This document shows, piece after piece, positions 49,310-58,923 of a DNA stretch of 64,000 nucleotides (position 1 is its first letter; every line of letters starts with the position of its first letter). Made by a program: the position numbers and the translations under genes. Origin of the DNA: Agrobacterium tumefaciens. Lineage in GTDB: Bacteria; Pseudomonadota; Alphaproteobacteria; Rhizobiales; Rhizobiaceae. The notes under the pieces are model-generated. The model was not told the DNA's origin and searched no databases. It saw nothing but the letters and a program-made list of their open reading frames with translations. The stretch covers positions 1,735,001-1,799,000 of the forward strand of contig NZ_CP115842.1 of the NCBI RefSeq assembly GCF_013318015.2, given 5' to 3'.

Positions 49310-50209
49310 ATGCGCATCGCCATCGACCCGTTCATGCACCGCCATCTCAGCCTCGAAGCCCTTCCCGCCAAAGTTAGGGAGCTCGGCTACGACTGGATCG
49401 AGCTCAGCCCGCGCGCCGATTTCCTCGAATGGTTCAAGGCGCCACGCGTGTTTCCCGAAAGAATCCGCTCGTTCAAGAAGGCGCTGGCGGCCGAAAACGT
49501 CAAGATTGCCTCGCTGCTGCCGATGTATCGCTGGGCCTCCAATGACGAGACCGAGCGGCAGGCGGCAGTGAAGCACTGGAAACGCGCCATCGAGATCGCC
49601 GTCGAACTGGAGGTCGATACGATGAACTCGGAATTCGGACGGGGTCCACACCCCGACAAGGGTTCATGCTATTGCTGCCATACCGGCTCGATGATCGAAG
49701 CCTGCGAGGACGCCTGGTGGCGCTCGATGGAAGAGCTTGTGCCGATCTTTGAACGTGAGGGCATCCAGCTCAATGTCGAACCGCATCCGGAAGACTGGTG
49801 CGAGACGCTGCAGCCAGCGCTCGACATCATCCGCACCGTCAATTCGAAGAATGTGAAGTTTCTCTATTGCGCCCCGCACACCTTCTATTTCGGCGACGAC
49901 ACCAAGGCGATGCTGCGCGAGGCAAAAGATGTTCTTGCCCACGTTCATGTCGGCGACACCTTCAATCACAAGGCAAGCTCCGGCCTGCGTTATATCCTCA
50001 ATCCGCCCGGGACCCAGGCGCGTGTGCATCAGCATCTCAACATCGGCCAGGGTGAGGTGCCGTGGGACGACTTCTTCGGCACGCTTTCCGAAATCGGCTT
50101 CGACGGCATCATGACCTCCTGTGTTTTCGCGTGGGAGGACAGGGCCGATGAATCGGGCAGGTTCATGTGCGCCGAGATCAACAACTATATCGAAAAGTAC
50201 CGCAAGTGA
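49310..50209 (+). CDS. TIM-barrel sugar phosphate isomerase/epimerase, IolH-like
   Basis: 299 residues. It shows the AP-endonuclease-2-type TIM barrel: [65 protein letters not shown] (metal-site Glu), [10 protein letters not shown]. The segment RWS-ER-AVK-WKR-IEIAVE resembles Bacillus IolH, whose exact reaction is unsettled. There is no signal peptide. It precedes iolG by ten bases, so it is in one operon with iolG and iolI. Confidence 0.83.
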   Translation: MRIAIDPFMHRHLSLEALPAKVRELGYDWIELSPRADFLEWFKAPRVFPERIRSFKKALAAENVKIASLLPMYRWASNDETERQAAVKHWKRAIEIAVELEVDTMNSEFGRGPHPDKGSCYCCHTGSMIEACEDAWWRSMEELVPIFEREGIQLNVEPHPEDWCETLQPALDIIRTVNSKNVKFLYCAPHTFYFGDDTKAMLREAKDVLAHVHVGDTFNHKASSGLRYILNPPGTQARVHQHLNIGQGEVPWDDFFGTLSEIGFDGIMTSCVFAWEDRADESGRFMCAEINNYIEKYRK

Positions 50210-50219
50210 GGTTTTTCCC

Positions 50220-51230
50220 ATGACTGTGAGAATTGGTGTCATCGGCACCGGCGCGATTGGCCGTGACCATGCCCGCCGCATCAACAAGGTCCTCGGAGGC
50301 GCAAAGGTCGTGGCGCTGAGTGACGTCAACCCTGCATCCGCCGAGGCGGTGAAGAACGACATTGCTCCGGACGCCGTCATTTTCGCCACCGGCGAGGAAC
50401 TGATTGCATCGCCCGATGTGGACGCGGTGCTCATCACCTCCTGGGGTGCAACGCATGAGCAATATGTGCTGGCGGCCATTGCCGCCGGCAAGCCCTGCTT
50501 TTGCGAAAAGCCGCTGGCGACAACGGCGGAAGGGGCAAAGCGCATCGTTGACGCCGAGGTGGCGCAGGGCAAGCGGCTGGTTCAGGTGGGCTTCATGCGC
50601 CGTTATGACGCCGGTTATGTGGCGTTGAAACAGGCCGTCGACACCAAGATCGGCGCGCCGATCATGGTGCACGCCGCCCATCGCAATCCGGCGGTTCCGG
50701 AGCAATATGTGACTGCTATGGCCATCCACGACACGATGATCCACGAGATCGACGTGCTGCGCTGGCTGCTCGACGATGATTATGTTTCGGCGCGGGTCCT
50801 CTTTCCCCGCTCGGCGGCCAGAAGCCATGCGCGGCTGAAGGATCCGCAGATCGTCATTCTGGAGACCGCCAGGGGCACGATCATCGACATCGAAATTTTC
50901 GTCAATTGCCATTATGGCTATGATATTCAGTGCCAGGTGGTGGGAGAGGATGGCATCGCCAGCCTGCCAGAACCGATGTCCGTCCAGACCCGCCTTGGCG
51001 CCAAGGTGCAGAACGATATACTGACAGACTGGAAGGATCGCTTTATCGCGAGCTATGATGTCGAGCTGCAGGATTTCATCCATGCGGCGGCGAAGGGGAC
51101 TGCGGCCGGACCGAATTCCTGGGACGGTTACGTGGCCGCCATCACATCCGATGCCTGCGTCGCCGCGCAGGAAACCGGTGGCGCTGCGGTCGCCATCGAC
51201 CTTCCCGCGCGTCCTGCCCTTTATAAGTGA
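50220..51230 (+). CDS. iolG: Inositol 2-dehydrogenase
   Basis: 336 residues from ATG 50220; the frame extends upstream into the preceding gene. Rossmann motif [25 protein letters not shown] signature with catalytic Lys, and the IolG-type active-site region [18 protein letters not shown]. It oxidises myo-inositol to scyllo-inosose with NAD+, the first pathway step; the product is used by IolE encoded 41 kb away. Nine bases precede iolI. Confidence 0.93.
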   Translation: MTVRIGVIGTGAIGRDHARRINKVLGGAKVVALSDVNPASAEAVKNDIAPDAVIFATGEELIASPDVDAVLITSWGATHEQYVLAAIAAGKPCFCEKPLATTAEGAKRIVDAEVAQGKRLVQVGFMRRYDAGYVALKQAVDTKIGAPIMVHAAHRNPAVPEQYVTAMAIHDTMIHEIDVLRWLLDDDYVSARVLFPRSAARSHARLKDPQIVILETARGTIIDIEIFVNCHYGYDIQCQVVGEDGIASLPEPMSVQTRLGAKVQNDILTDWKDRFIASYDVELQDFIHAAAKGTAAGPNSWDGYVAAITSDACVAAQETGGAAVAIDLPARPALYK

Positions 51231-51239
51231 GGATATCTC

Positions 51240-52025
51240 ATGCGTTTTGCCATCAACCACATCACCGCACCAAAACTCTCCCTCGAGGACTTCTTCGCGA
51301 CAGCGCGCAATCTTGGCCTTAGCGAAGTCGAAATCCGCAACGACCTGCCTGACATCGTCGGCACGGTGGACCCGGCTGCCGTGAAGGCTGCGGCCGAAAA
51401 GGCCGGTGTGACGATCATCTCCATCAACGCGCTATACCCATTCAACGTCTGGTCGGGTGATCTGCCAAAAAGGGCAGTCGTGATGGCTGATTACGCCGCC
51501 GCAAGTGGCGCGAAGGCGCTTGTCATGTGCCCGCTCAACGAGGGCCGACAGGTACCCTTCGACGATCTCGTGGCCGCGCTGAAGGCCATGAAGCCCATCC
51601 TTGAGGAACGTGGGCTGACCGGCCTTGTCGAACCACTCGGTTTCCCCGTCTCGTCGCTGCGCACCAAGGCTGAGGCCGTCAAGGCCATCGACGCGGCAGA
51701 TGGAGGCGATGTCTACAGGCTGGTGCACGACACTTTCCATCATCATCTGGCAGGAGAGACGGTGTTTTTCCCCGAACGCACCGGCCTCGTCCACATATCA
51801 GGCGTGACAGACCCCGCTGTCTCCGTCGCCGACATGCTGGACGCCCACCGCGTTTTGGTGGATAGCGACGACCGGCTGGAGAATTTTGCCCAGATCAGGA
51901 CGCTGGAGGCCGCTGGCTACAAGGGGCCTTACAGCTTCGAGCCTTTCGCGGCTGAGGTGCATGAGTTGAAAGACCCGGCTGCTGCCGTCAGAGACAGTAT
52001 CGACCATATCTCCCAGGCGCTATGA
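51240..52025 (+). CDS. iolI: Inosose isomerase-type TIM-barrel protein
   Basis: 261 residues, AP-endonuclease-2 TIM barrel: MRFAINHITAPKLSLEDFF, LVEPLGFPVSSLR (metal Glu), YRLVHDTFHHHLAGE, LVHISGV. IolI interconverts 2-keto-myo-inositol and 1-keto-D-chiro-inositol, letting D-chiro-inositol join the pathway. Its end position in the IolH-like/iolG operon fits. A hairpin follows at 52032. Confidence 0.85.
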   Translation: MRFAINHITAPKLSLEDFFATARNLGLSEVEIRNDLPDIVGTVDPAAVKAAAEKAGVTIISINALYPFNVWSGDLPKRAVVMADYAAASGAKALVMCPLNEGRQVPFDDLVAALKAMKPILEERGLTGLVEPLGFPVSSLRTKAEAVKAIDAADGGDVYRLVHDTFHHHLAGETVFFPERTGLVHISGVTDPAVSVADMLDAHRVLVDSDDRLENFAQIRTLEAAGYKGPYSFEPFAAEVHELKDPAAAVRDSIDHISQAL

Positions 52026-52031
52026 CCGCCT

Positions 52032-52059
52032 CACCGCCTGCGGTTTGCTGCAGGCGGTG
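52032..52059 (+). terminator. Terminator-like hairpin after iolI
   Basis: CACCGCCTGC-N8-GCAGGCGGTG, a perfect 10-bp stem seven bases after the iolI stop. No long U-run follows. The rest of the 220-bp gap before the next LacI gene shows no gene. Confidence 0.6.
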
Positions 52060-52245
52060 CTTGCGTTCGAATACAGGCTGATTGGTAGAAAACACAGAGA
52101 AATCAATTCCGCTTTTACGGATGATGCTGTAATCTTTGCGTGACAAAATAGAGCAGCAATCGGGCTCGGGTATTCTTGAAATCAACTGCTTTGTGCCGGT
52201 TTCTTGCCCGCCCCATCCTTAAAAGAGTGGGTGAATTTCCCTTTT

Positions 52246-53292
52246 ATGAAAATAGACAGGAAAACGACGCTTAAGGATGTGGCGCAGCAGGCGAATGTTT
52301 CGCTCAGCACCGCTTCGCACGCCCTTAACGGCACGGCCCCCTTGACCACGCTGGTGCGCGAGCGGGTGCTGGAAGCGGCCCGTTCGCTCGGTTATCTCGA
52401 AAACCGCCGACAGAAGGCGACGATTGCGACCCTGCGCGTGGTGTTGCTGGCAATGACCAACGATGCGGCTCCGCAAAGTGATCTCAACATGGTCAGCTGG
52501 ACGATGCTGAACGGCTTCCGGCGCGAATGTGAACGGCGCGGCATTCGCATCGTTCCCTTCGTCAGCGCCACAAGCCGGCTTGACCCTGTCGCGGTGGTGC
52601 AGGCGGCGGATGCCGACAATGTGGATGGCATCGTGGTGTTGAACGATGACCGGTCGCAACTGGTTCAGGCGCTTTCGGCGCTCGGCAAACCGGTGGTGCT
52701 GATTAATGGCGAGGACCCGGCCATGATCGTCGATACGGTAACGGCCGAGAACCGTTTCGGCGCCCGCCTCGGCATCGAGCACCTGCTTTCCCTTGGGCAT
52801 CGCAATATTCTGCACATTACCTGGAAGGGGCGCACGACGATCCGCCGCCGTTACGACGGCTATAGCGACGCATTTCTTGCGGCGGGGTTTCCGGTGCCTG
52901 CGGATATGGTCATTGAGGTGGAGAGTTATGAACCCCAATGGGGCGAAACCGCCATTCGTCGCCTGCTGGCCGAGGAGCGCCCGCTCAGAAATGCAACGGC
53001 GATTTTCTGCGCGGCCGACAATCTGGCACTCGGCTGTCTGAAAGCACTGACAGAAGCCGGTGTCCGGGTTCCCGATGACGTTTCGGTATTGGGTTTTGAC
53101 GATATCATGCCGGCGGCCTTCAGTGCGCCGCCGCTCAGCACCATTCAATTGCCCGCCGACAGGCTGGGTGGTGCGGCACTTTCCCTGCTGGAGCAGCGGC
53201 TTGTCGCCGCCGACCCGACCCGGCCTGCGCACCGGCTGGAACTTGGCTGTCGACTTGTGCTGAGGGGCAGCATCGCACCGCCCCCCAAGTGA
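52246..53292 (+). CDS. LacI-family regulator of the pectin-oligosaccharide locus
   Basis: 348 residues from ATG 52246; GTG 52231 (AAGAG upstream) is an alternative. Helix-turn-helix TTLKDVAQQANVSLSTASHALNGTAPLTTLVRERVLEAARSLGY, then an effector domain. It converges with the MalG-like permease gene (ten bases between stops) and so sits at the far end of the locus from the divergent promoter it may control. Effector probably a galacturonate-containing oligosaccharide (inferred). Confidence 0.9.
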   Translation: MKIDRKTTLKDVAQQANVSLSTASHALNGTAPLTTLVRERVLEAARSLGYLENRRQKATIATLRVVLLAMTNDAAPQSDLNMVSWTMLNGFRRECERRGIRIVPFVSATSRLDPVAVVQAADADNVDGIVVLNDDRSQLVQALSALGKPVVLINGEDPAMIVDTVTAENRFGARLGIEHLLSLGHRNILHITWKGRTTIRRRYDGYSDAFLAAGFPVPADMVIEVESYEPQWGETAIRRLLAEERPLRNATAIFCAADNLALGCLKALTEAGVRVPDDVSVLGFDDIMPAAFSAPPLSTIQLPADRLGGAALSLLEQRLVAADPTRPAHRLELGCRLVLRGSIAPPPK

Positions 53293-53302
53293 TACCGAGC
53301 TT

Positions 53303-54361
53303 TTACTTCATGCCCGTCCCAGCAATGCCTGTCGTGATATAGCGTTGCAGGAACAGGAACACGACGGTAACCGGCGCCAGGCTGAGGAAGGTCATGGCAA
53401 GAATATAGTGCCATTGCACCGAGAACTCGCCCTGGAAAGCGTTCAGGCCCACCTGCAGTGTGAAGTTCTCGCGGCTGCTGAGGACGATCAACGGCCAGAG
53501 GAAGTCGTTCCAGCGCCACAGCACCGAGAAGATTGCGAGAACCGCTAGTGCAGGTGCCGTCAGCGGCAGGATGATGCGCCAGAAGATGCGGAATTCGCTG
53601 GCCGCATCGACGCGTGCGGCTTCGATCAGTTCGTCCGGGATCGTCAGCATGTATTGCCTGAGCAGGAACACGCCGGTTGGCGTCGCGACGGTGGGAATGA
53701 TGACACCCCAGAGATTGTCGACGAGGCCGACACCGACGATAACAAGATAGGCTGGCACCATGACGACGGTAAGAGGGATCATCAGCGTGGAGATGATCAG
53801 CACGAAAATCGCCTTCTCGCCGCGGAAGCGGTATTTCGAGAGAGCAAACGCCGCCATGGCGTTGACGATCAAGGTTAAAACGGTCGCGACAACGGTGACG
53901 AAGACCGAGTTTTTCAGGAAAGTCAGGAAGTTGAACTGGGTCAAGGGATCGGTGAAATTCTGCGTCGCGATCGTCAGTTTCTGGACGGGCGACATTTCGC
54001 GTGTGTCGACGCTGACCGGCGGGCCGGGATTGGCCGGATCCACCATCTGCGCCTTGATGCCAACGCGCCGGACCATGGCCATCTCCCGCTCCATGCCGTC
54101 GATGGTGACGGTCCAGAGGCTGAGCGGCCTGTCATAACCTGGAACTTCCACCTGCACGGCGGCGCGCGGCAGAAGGCTCGGCGGAAACCGTGTGATCTCG
54201 GCTTCCGGCTTCAGCGAGGACATGGCGGCCCAGACAACGGGTATGAGCACCGCGAGCGTTCCGCCAATGAGCCACACCCAGGAGAGAATATCGGTGAGAC
54301 CGATCCTGCCGGGGCGGCGGGTTCGCGTCAGGAAAGTGACTGCGTTCATATTGCCGGACAT
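53303..54361 (-). CDS. Carbohydrate ABC permease (MalG-like)
   Basis: 352 residues with GGAG before ATG 54361. Six membrane helices with a long periplasmic loop between helices 1 and 2 (residues about 55-145, unusual in length for the family, with a DRPLSLWTVTIDGM segment). Coupling loop DELIEAARVDAASEFRIFWRIILPLTAPAL. Two bases follow the MalF-like stop. Last gene of the six-gene operon. Confidence 0.93.
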   Translation of the reverse strand: MSGNMNAVTFLTRTRRPGRIGLTDILSWVWLIGGTLAVLIPVVWAAMSSLKPEAEITRFPPSLLPRAAVQVEVPGYDRPLSLWTVTIDGMEREMAMVRRVGIKAQMVDPANPGPPVSVDTREMSPVQKLTIATQNFTDPLTQFNFLTFLKNSVFVTVVATVLTLIVNAMAAFALSKYRFRGEKAIFVLIISTLMIPLTVVMVPAYLVIVGVGLVDNLWGVIIPTVATPTGVFLLRQYMLTIPDELIEAARVDAASEFRIFWRIILPLTAPALAVLAIFSVLWRWNDFLWPLIVLSSRENFTLQVGLNAFQGEFSVQWHYILAMTFLSLAPVTVVFLFLQRYITTGIAGTGMK

Positions 54362-54363
54362 GA

Positions 54364-55359
54364 TCAGGACTCCATCTTTTTGCCGAGGCGCAGTTGCACG
54401 AGCGTCAGCGCGAGAAGAACAAGGCCCATCAGAACCGATGCGGCGGATGCGAGGCCGAAGAGCCTGAGATCGCTGCCAAAGGCCATCTGGTAGATATATT
54501 GCACCACGAACGTGTTGGCCGTGCCCGGACCGCCGCCATTGGTCAAAACCCAGGCTTCATCAAATATTTGCACTGAGCGGATCATCAAAAGGATCAGTAC
54601 GACGAGAAGGTTGGGAGCCAGCAGCGGCAGGGTGATGCGCAGCAATGTGCGTCGGGGCGAAGCGGCGTCGATTGCGGCTGCTTCATAAAGGTCTTTGGGA
54701 ATGGCCTGCAGCCCTGCCAGCAGGATGAGCGTGTAAAAGCCCATGTGGAACCAGACGGATACGACCACGACGAAGAAGCGCGACCAGCCGACATCCAGCA
54801 GGAAGATTTCCGGCGGCACGCCGAGCATCTGGAAGAAGGCGTTCAGCAGTCCGTTGCGGTCAAGAAACCATTTCCAGATGAGGCCGATGACGACAGGTGA
54901 CAGCAGCACGGGATAAAAGAACATGGCGCGGAAGAAGCCGCGCGCGGCAATCGCCCTGTTAAGAATGAGGGCCGTGACCAGCGCGACGAACAGCGTGGCG
55001 ACAACGTTGAAGCCGACAAACCAGAGCGTGTTCCAGATCGCTGTCCAGAACAGCGATTCCCGGCAGCTTCCGGGGTCCATATAGCTCTGGCAATCGAGTA
55101 GCTTGCCGAAATTCTCCAGACCGACAAACGGGCGGTCTGTGATCAGCAGCTCGGTGCCGCCGGTAAAGGCGTAACCGACGGCGATGGCAATCGGCAGGAA
55201 GGTGAAGATGCCGAAGAGAACGAGGTTCGGCATCAGGAAAATATAGGGCATGCGTCTTTTGCCGATCAGCCGCTCTATGAGGTTGAGCGGCACTTCGGCG
55301 ATTGCCATCACGGCGTCGAGTACGCGGTCGGACAGTCTCGCAAGCGTCGGATTGGCCAT
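54364..55359 (-). CDS. Carbohydrate ABC permease (MalF-like)
   Basis: 331 residues from ATG 55359 with GGGAGAG upstream, one base after the ATPase stop. CUT1-family features: PYIFLMPNLVLFGIFTFLPIAIAVGYAF and the coupling loop KDLYEAAAIDAASPRRTLLRITLPLLAPN. It partners the MalG-like subunit. Confidence 0.93.
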   Translation of the reverse strand: MANPTLARLSDRVLDAVMAIAEVPLNLIERLIGKRRMPYIFLMPNLVLFGIFTFLPIAIAVGYAFTGGTELLITDRPFVGLENFGKLLDCQSYMDPGSCRESLFWTAIWNTLWFVGFNVVATLFVALVTALILNRAIAARGFFRAMFFYPVLLSPVVIGLIWKWFLDRNGLLNAFFQMLGVPPEIFLLDVGWSRFFVVVVSVWFHMGFYTLILLAGLQAIPKDLYEAAAIDAASPRRTLLRITLPLLAPNLLVVLILLMIRSVQIFDEAWVLTNGGGPGTANTFVVQYIYQMAFGSDLRLFGLASAASVLMGLVLLALTLVQLRLGKKMES

Positions 55360-55360
55360 G

Positions 55361-56466
<1,106 letters not shown>

Positions 56467-56467
<1 letters not shown>

Positions 56468-57819
56468 TACCTGCTCCCTTCGGGCAAGGTCGTCTCTGCG
56501 ACGATCTCTTTTGCATTCCAGCCCTCGGGTAAGGGCATCGTTCTTCCAATGGCAACGTCGCGCGCAGAAAATCCGTGAACGCCGGACAGATAGACCGCAG
56601 GCATGCCGCCGGGGTAATCTTCAAGTCCGACGATCCTGCCGTCGGCGCTGCGTGTCCAGGCATTGGCGCGGCCGGCAGCCTCCGGACTTGGCGCAATGTC
56701 CGCATTGGTAGGGCGAAGATCATATTGCAGGCCGGTGCCGAGTTTGCCGGGCTGCTGCGACAGCGAAATGCGCGCGAGCGTGACATTGTGGATGCCGGCG
56801 CTCGAGGTGGCGACGAGGTTTATCGCCCCTTCCATCGAGCCGCTCAGGTCTTCCACCACAAGGTTTTCAACCTTACCGGCCTGACGTTCCGGCCGGCGGT
56901 CTACCACGGTGACAGTCACGGCTTCGCCCGATCCCCAGAACCCGCCCGGCGTTTCGTGGCACTCCGCCTCGATCCGCGAAAAGCGGATATTGCGCATGGC
57001 GCCGCCATCGCGGGAGAAAAGGCCGATGCCGCGATTGGATGCGATGACTTTGCAGTCCTCGAACGCCACATCGGTGAAATCGCCGAAGGATTCCGTGCCG
57101 AGCTTCAAGGCGCAGCTCATGCTTGAGACAGTGCAGCGGCGAACCGTGATATCGGCGCAGGCGCCAACAGCCTTGCCATCCGGTCCGGCGCTGGTCTTCA
57201 GGCAGATACCGTCATCGGCGGTGGAGATGGAGCAATCCTCGATCAGTGCGCGCCGGCAGGCATCCAGCACGATGCCGTCGGTGTTGGGCAGGCGGCGATC
57301 GTTTTCGACACGGATGTTGCGGAAACTCAGATCTTCGCAATCGACCATGTGCAGGGTCCACATTGGCGAACCGCTGACGACGAGGTTTTCAAGGCGAACG
57401 TCGCGGCAGGATTCCAGAACCATGACACGCGGCCTCTTTTTCGCGGGCACATAGGTTCCCATGGCTTCGTCGTCACCGATGATGAAGTTCTCACCGCCAG
57501 CCTCGATACGGCCGGGGCCGGTGACGGCGATGTTGCTCGCGCCCTTTGCGACGATCATGCCGCGATCGGAATCCTCGGCGATGACAGAAACGGACGTATG
57601 GGCAAAGGCGTCGTAGTCGGAAATCGGCGCAAGCACCGCGTCTTGTGCAAGGTGAAGTTCCACGTCGCTTCTAAGATGAAGGCCGCCGCTGACATGCCGT
57701 CCGGCCAAGAGCGACACGACGCCGCCGCCTGCAGCCGATGCTGTATCTATTGCCTGCTGGATATCGGCAGTGGCGTCACGTTCCTCGGCGGCTATGGTGA
57801 TATTGGTGTGAGCACTCAT
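56467..57819 (-). CDS. GH28-like (polygalacturonase family) beta-helix glycosidase, intracellular
   Basis: 450 residues, right-handed beta-helix. Two of the GH28 active-site motifs are present: NTDG (179-182) and DD in TADDG (202-203). The usual GHG is replaced by SCA-type sequence in [18 protein letters not shown] (about 231-248) and the RIK motif is not recognisable. There is no signal peptide, so it acts on imported oligosaccharides. It resembles the plant-inducible PicA-type polygalacturonase-like proteins of Agrobacterium. The missing His suggests a different bond specificity, such as rhamnogalacturonan. It overlaps the GH105 gene by four bases. Confidence 0.82.
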
Positions 57820-58910
57820 GATGCCTGCGGCCTCTTCAGAAAGACGTCGATCAGCAGCAGCATCGTCAGCGCCTGCCCATAGGGTGTCGGCAAATTGGGA
57901 ATGCGGCGGTAGAAATCGAGGTCGTGGCCCATGGGCGTTCCGTCCGACACACCGTGCACGACGCCTTCATCATCGATATTGCCCAGCACCGCCTTCAGCG
58001 CCCGCTCGGCATGGGCGCGGTTTTCTTCGCCGAGAATACCTGCCTCGATGCCGCGCAGAATGCCATAGGCGATGCCAGCGGTTGCCGACGTCTCGACCGG
58101 CGAAGTCGGATCGTCGAGGAGCGTGTGGAACATGCCATCCTCGCGCTGATACTGGCGCAGCGAACGCACCTGGCTTGCAAGCACATTGGCGAGGAAACGT
58201 TTGTCCTTTTCGGCAAGCGTCGGCACCAGTTCGAAGAGTTCGGGGATTGCAACGGTGATCCACGAATTGCCGCGCGCCCAGAAGGCATGCGCAAAATTGT
58301 GGCGTCCGATGAAGGTCCAGCCGTGATACCACAGCCCGGTCACGGGGTCTGACAGGTAACGCGCATGGATCATGAACTGGTAGACTGCCTCATCGATCCA
58401 GTCCTGGCGTTTGCAGACCACACCGGCGCGGGCAAGGAACAGACAAGCCATGAACAGCGTGTCGTCCCAGAGTTCACCCTCGTTAAGCCGTTCCTTGACC
58501 ACGTGCTGGAAGCCGCCATCTTCGGTTTTCGGCAATTTGTGCACAAGCCAGTCGGCCCAGTCTTCCACCAGCGCCCGGAAATCCGGCCGGTCGACATGTT
58601 CGGTGAGGATGACGAGCGGCAGCATTGGCGCGGAACTGTTGATCTGGCGTGGCGGCAGGCCACGATCGATCTGCCAGCCGTACCAGGTCACGAGATCGTC
58701 CAGAGCTTTCTGGTCGTTCGCGGCAAGTGCCCGGCGCAGGAAGCCGTAAAGGCCAACGCCCACTTCCCAATCCCATTCATCGAACTGGATCTTGCCGTCG
58801 GAACTGCCGCTTGCCAGGCCTTCCTGTATGCCCTTGAGGCGGCTGAAGGCGGCGGCGACGCTGTCGATCGTCGTTCTGAGAGTGTCTTTCTCGATGCTTT
58901 GCTGGTTCAT
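57816..58910 (-). CDS. GH105 unsaturated rhamnogalacturonyl/galacturonyl hydrolase
   Basis: 364 residues from ATG 58910; the longer frame runs into the next gene. (alpha/alpha)6-barrel of the YteR/YesR type: EWDWEVGVGLYGFLRRAL, ELWDDTLFMACLFLARAG with the catalytic Asp, WYHGWTFIGRHNFAHAFWARGNSWITVAIPELFELVP, and ETSATAGIAYGI. It removes the 4,5-unsaturated uronate left by pectate or rhamnogalacturonan lyases. No signal peptide: cytoplasmic. Fourteen bases follow the 841-residue gene. Confidence 0.9.
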   Translation of the reverse strand: MNQQSIEKDTLRTTIDSVAAAFSRLKGIQEGLASGSSDGKIQFDEWDWEVGVGLYGFLRRALAANDQKALDDLVTWYGWQIDRGLPPRQINSSAPMLPLVILTEHVDRPDFRALVEDWADWLVHKLPKTEDGGFQHVVKERLNEGELWDDTLFMACLFLARAGVVCKRQDWIDEAVYQFMIHARYLSDPVTGLWYHGWTFIGRHNFAHAFWARGNSWITVAIPELFELVPTLAEKDKRFLANVLASQVRSLRQYQREDGMFHTLLDDPTSPVETSATAGIAYGILRGIEAGILGEENRAHAERALKAVLGNIDDEGVVHGVSDGTPMGHDLDFYRRIPNLPTPYGQALTMLLLIDVFLKRPQAS

Positions 58911-58923
58911 CTGGTCATTCCGC

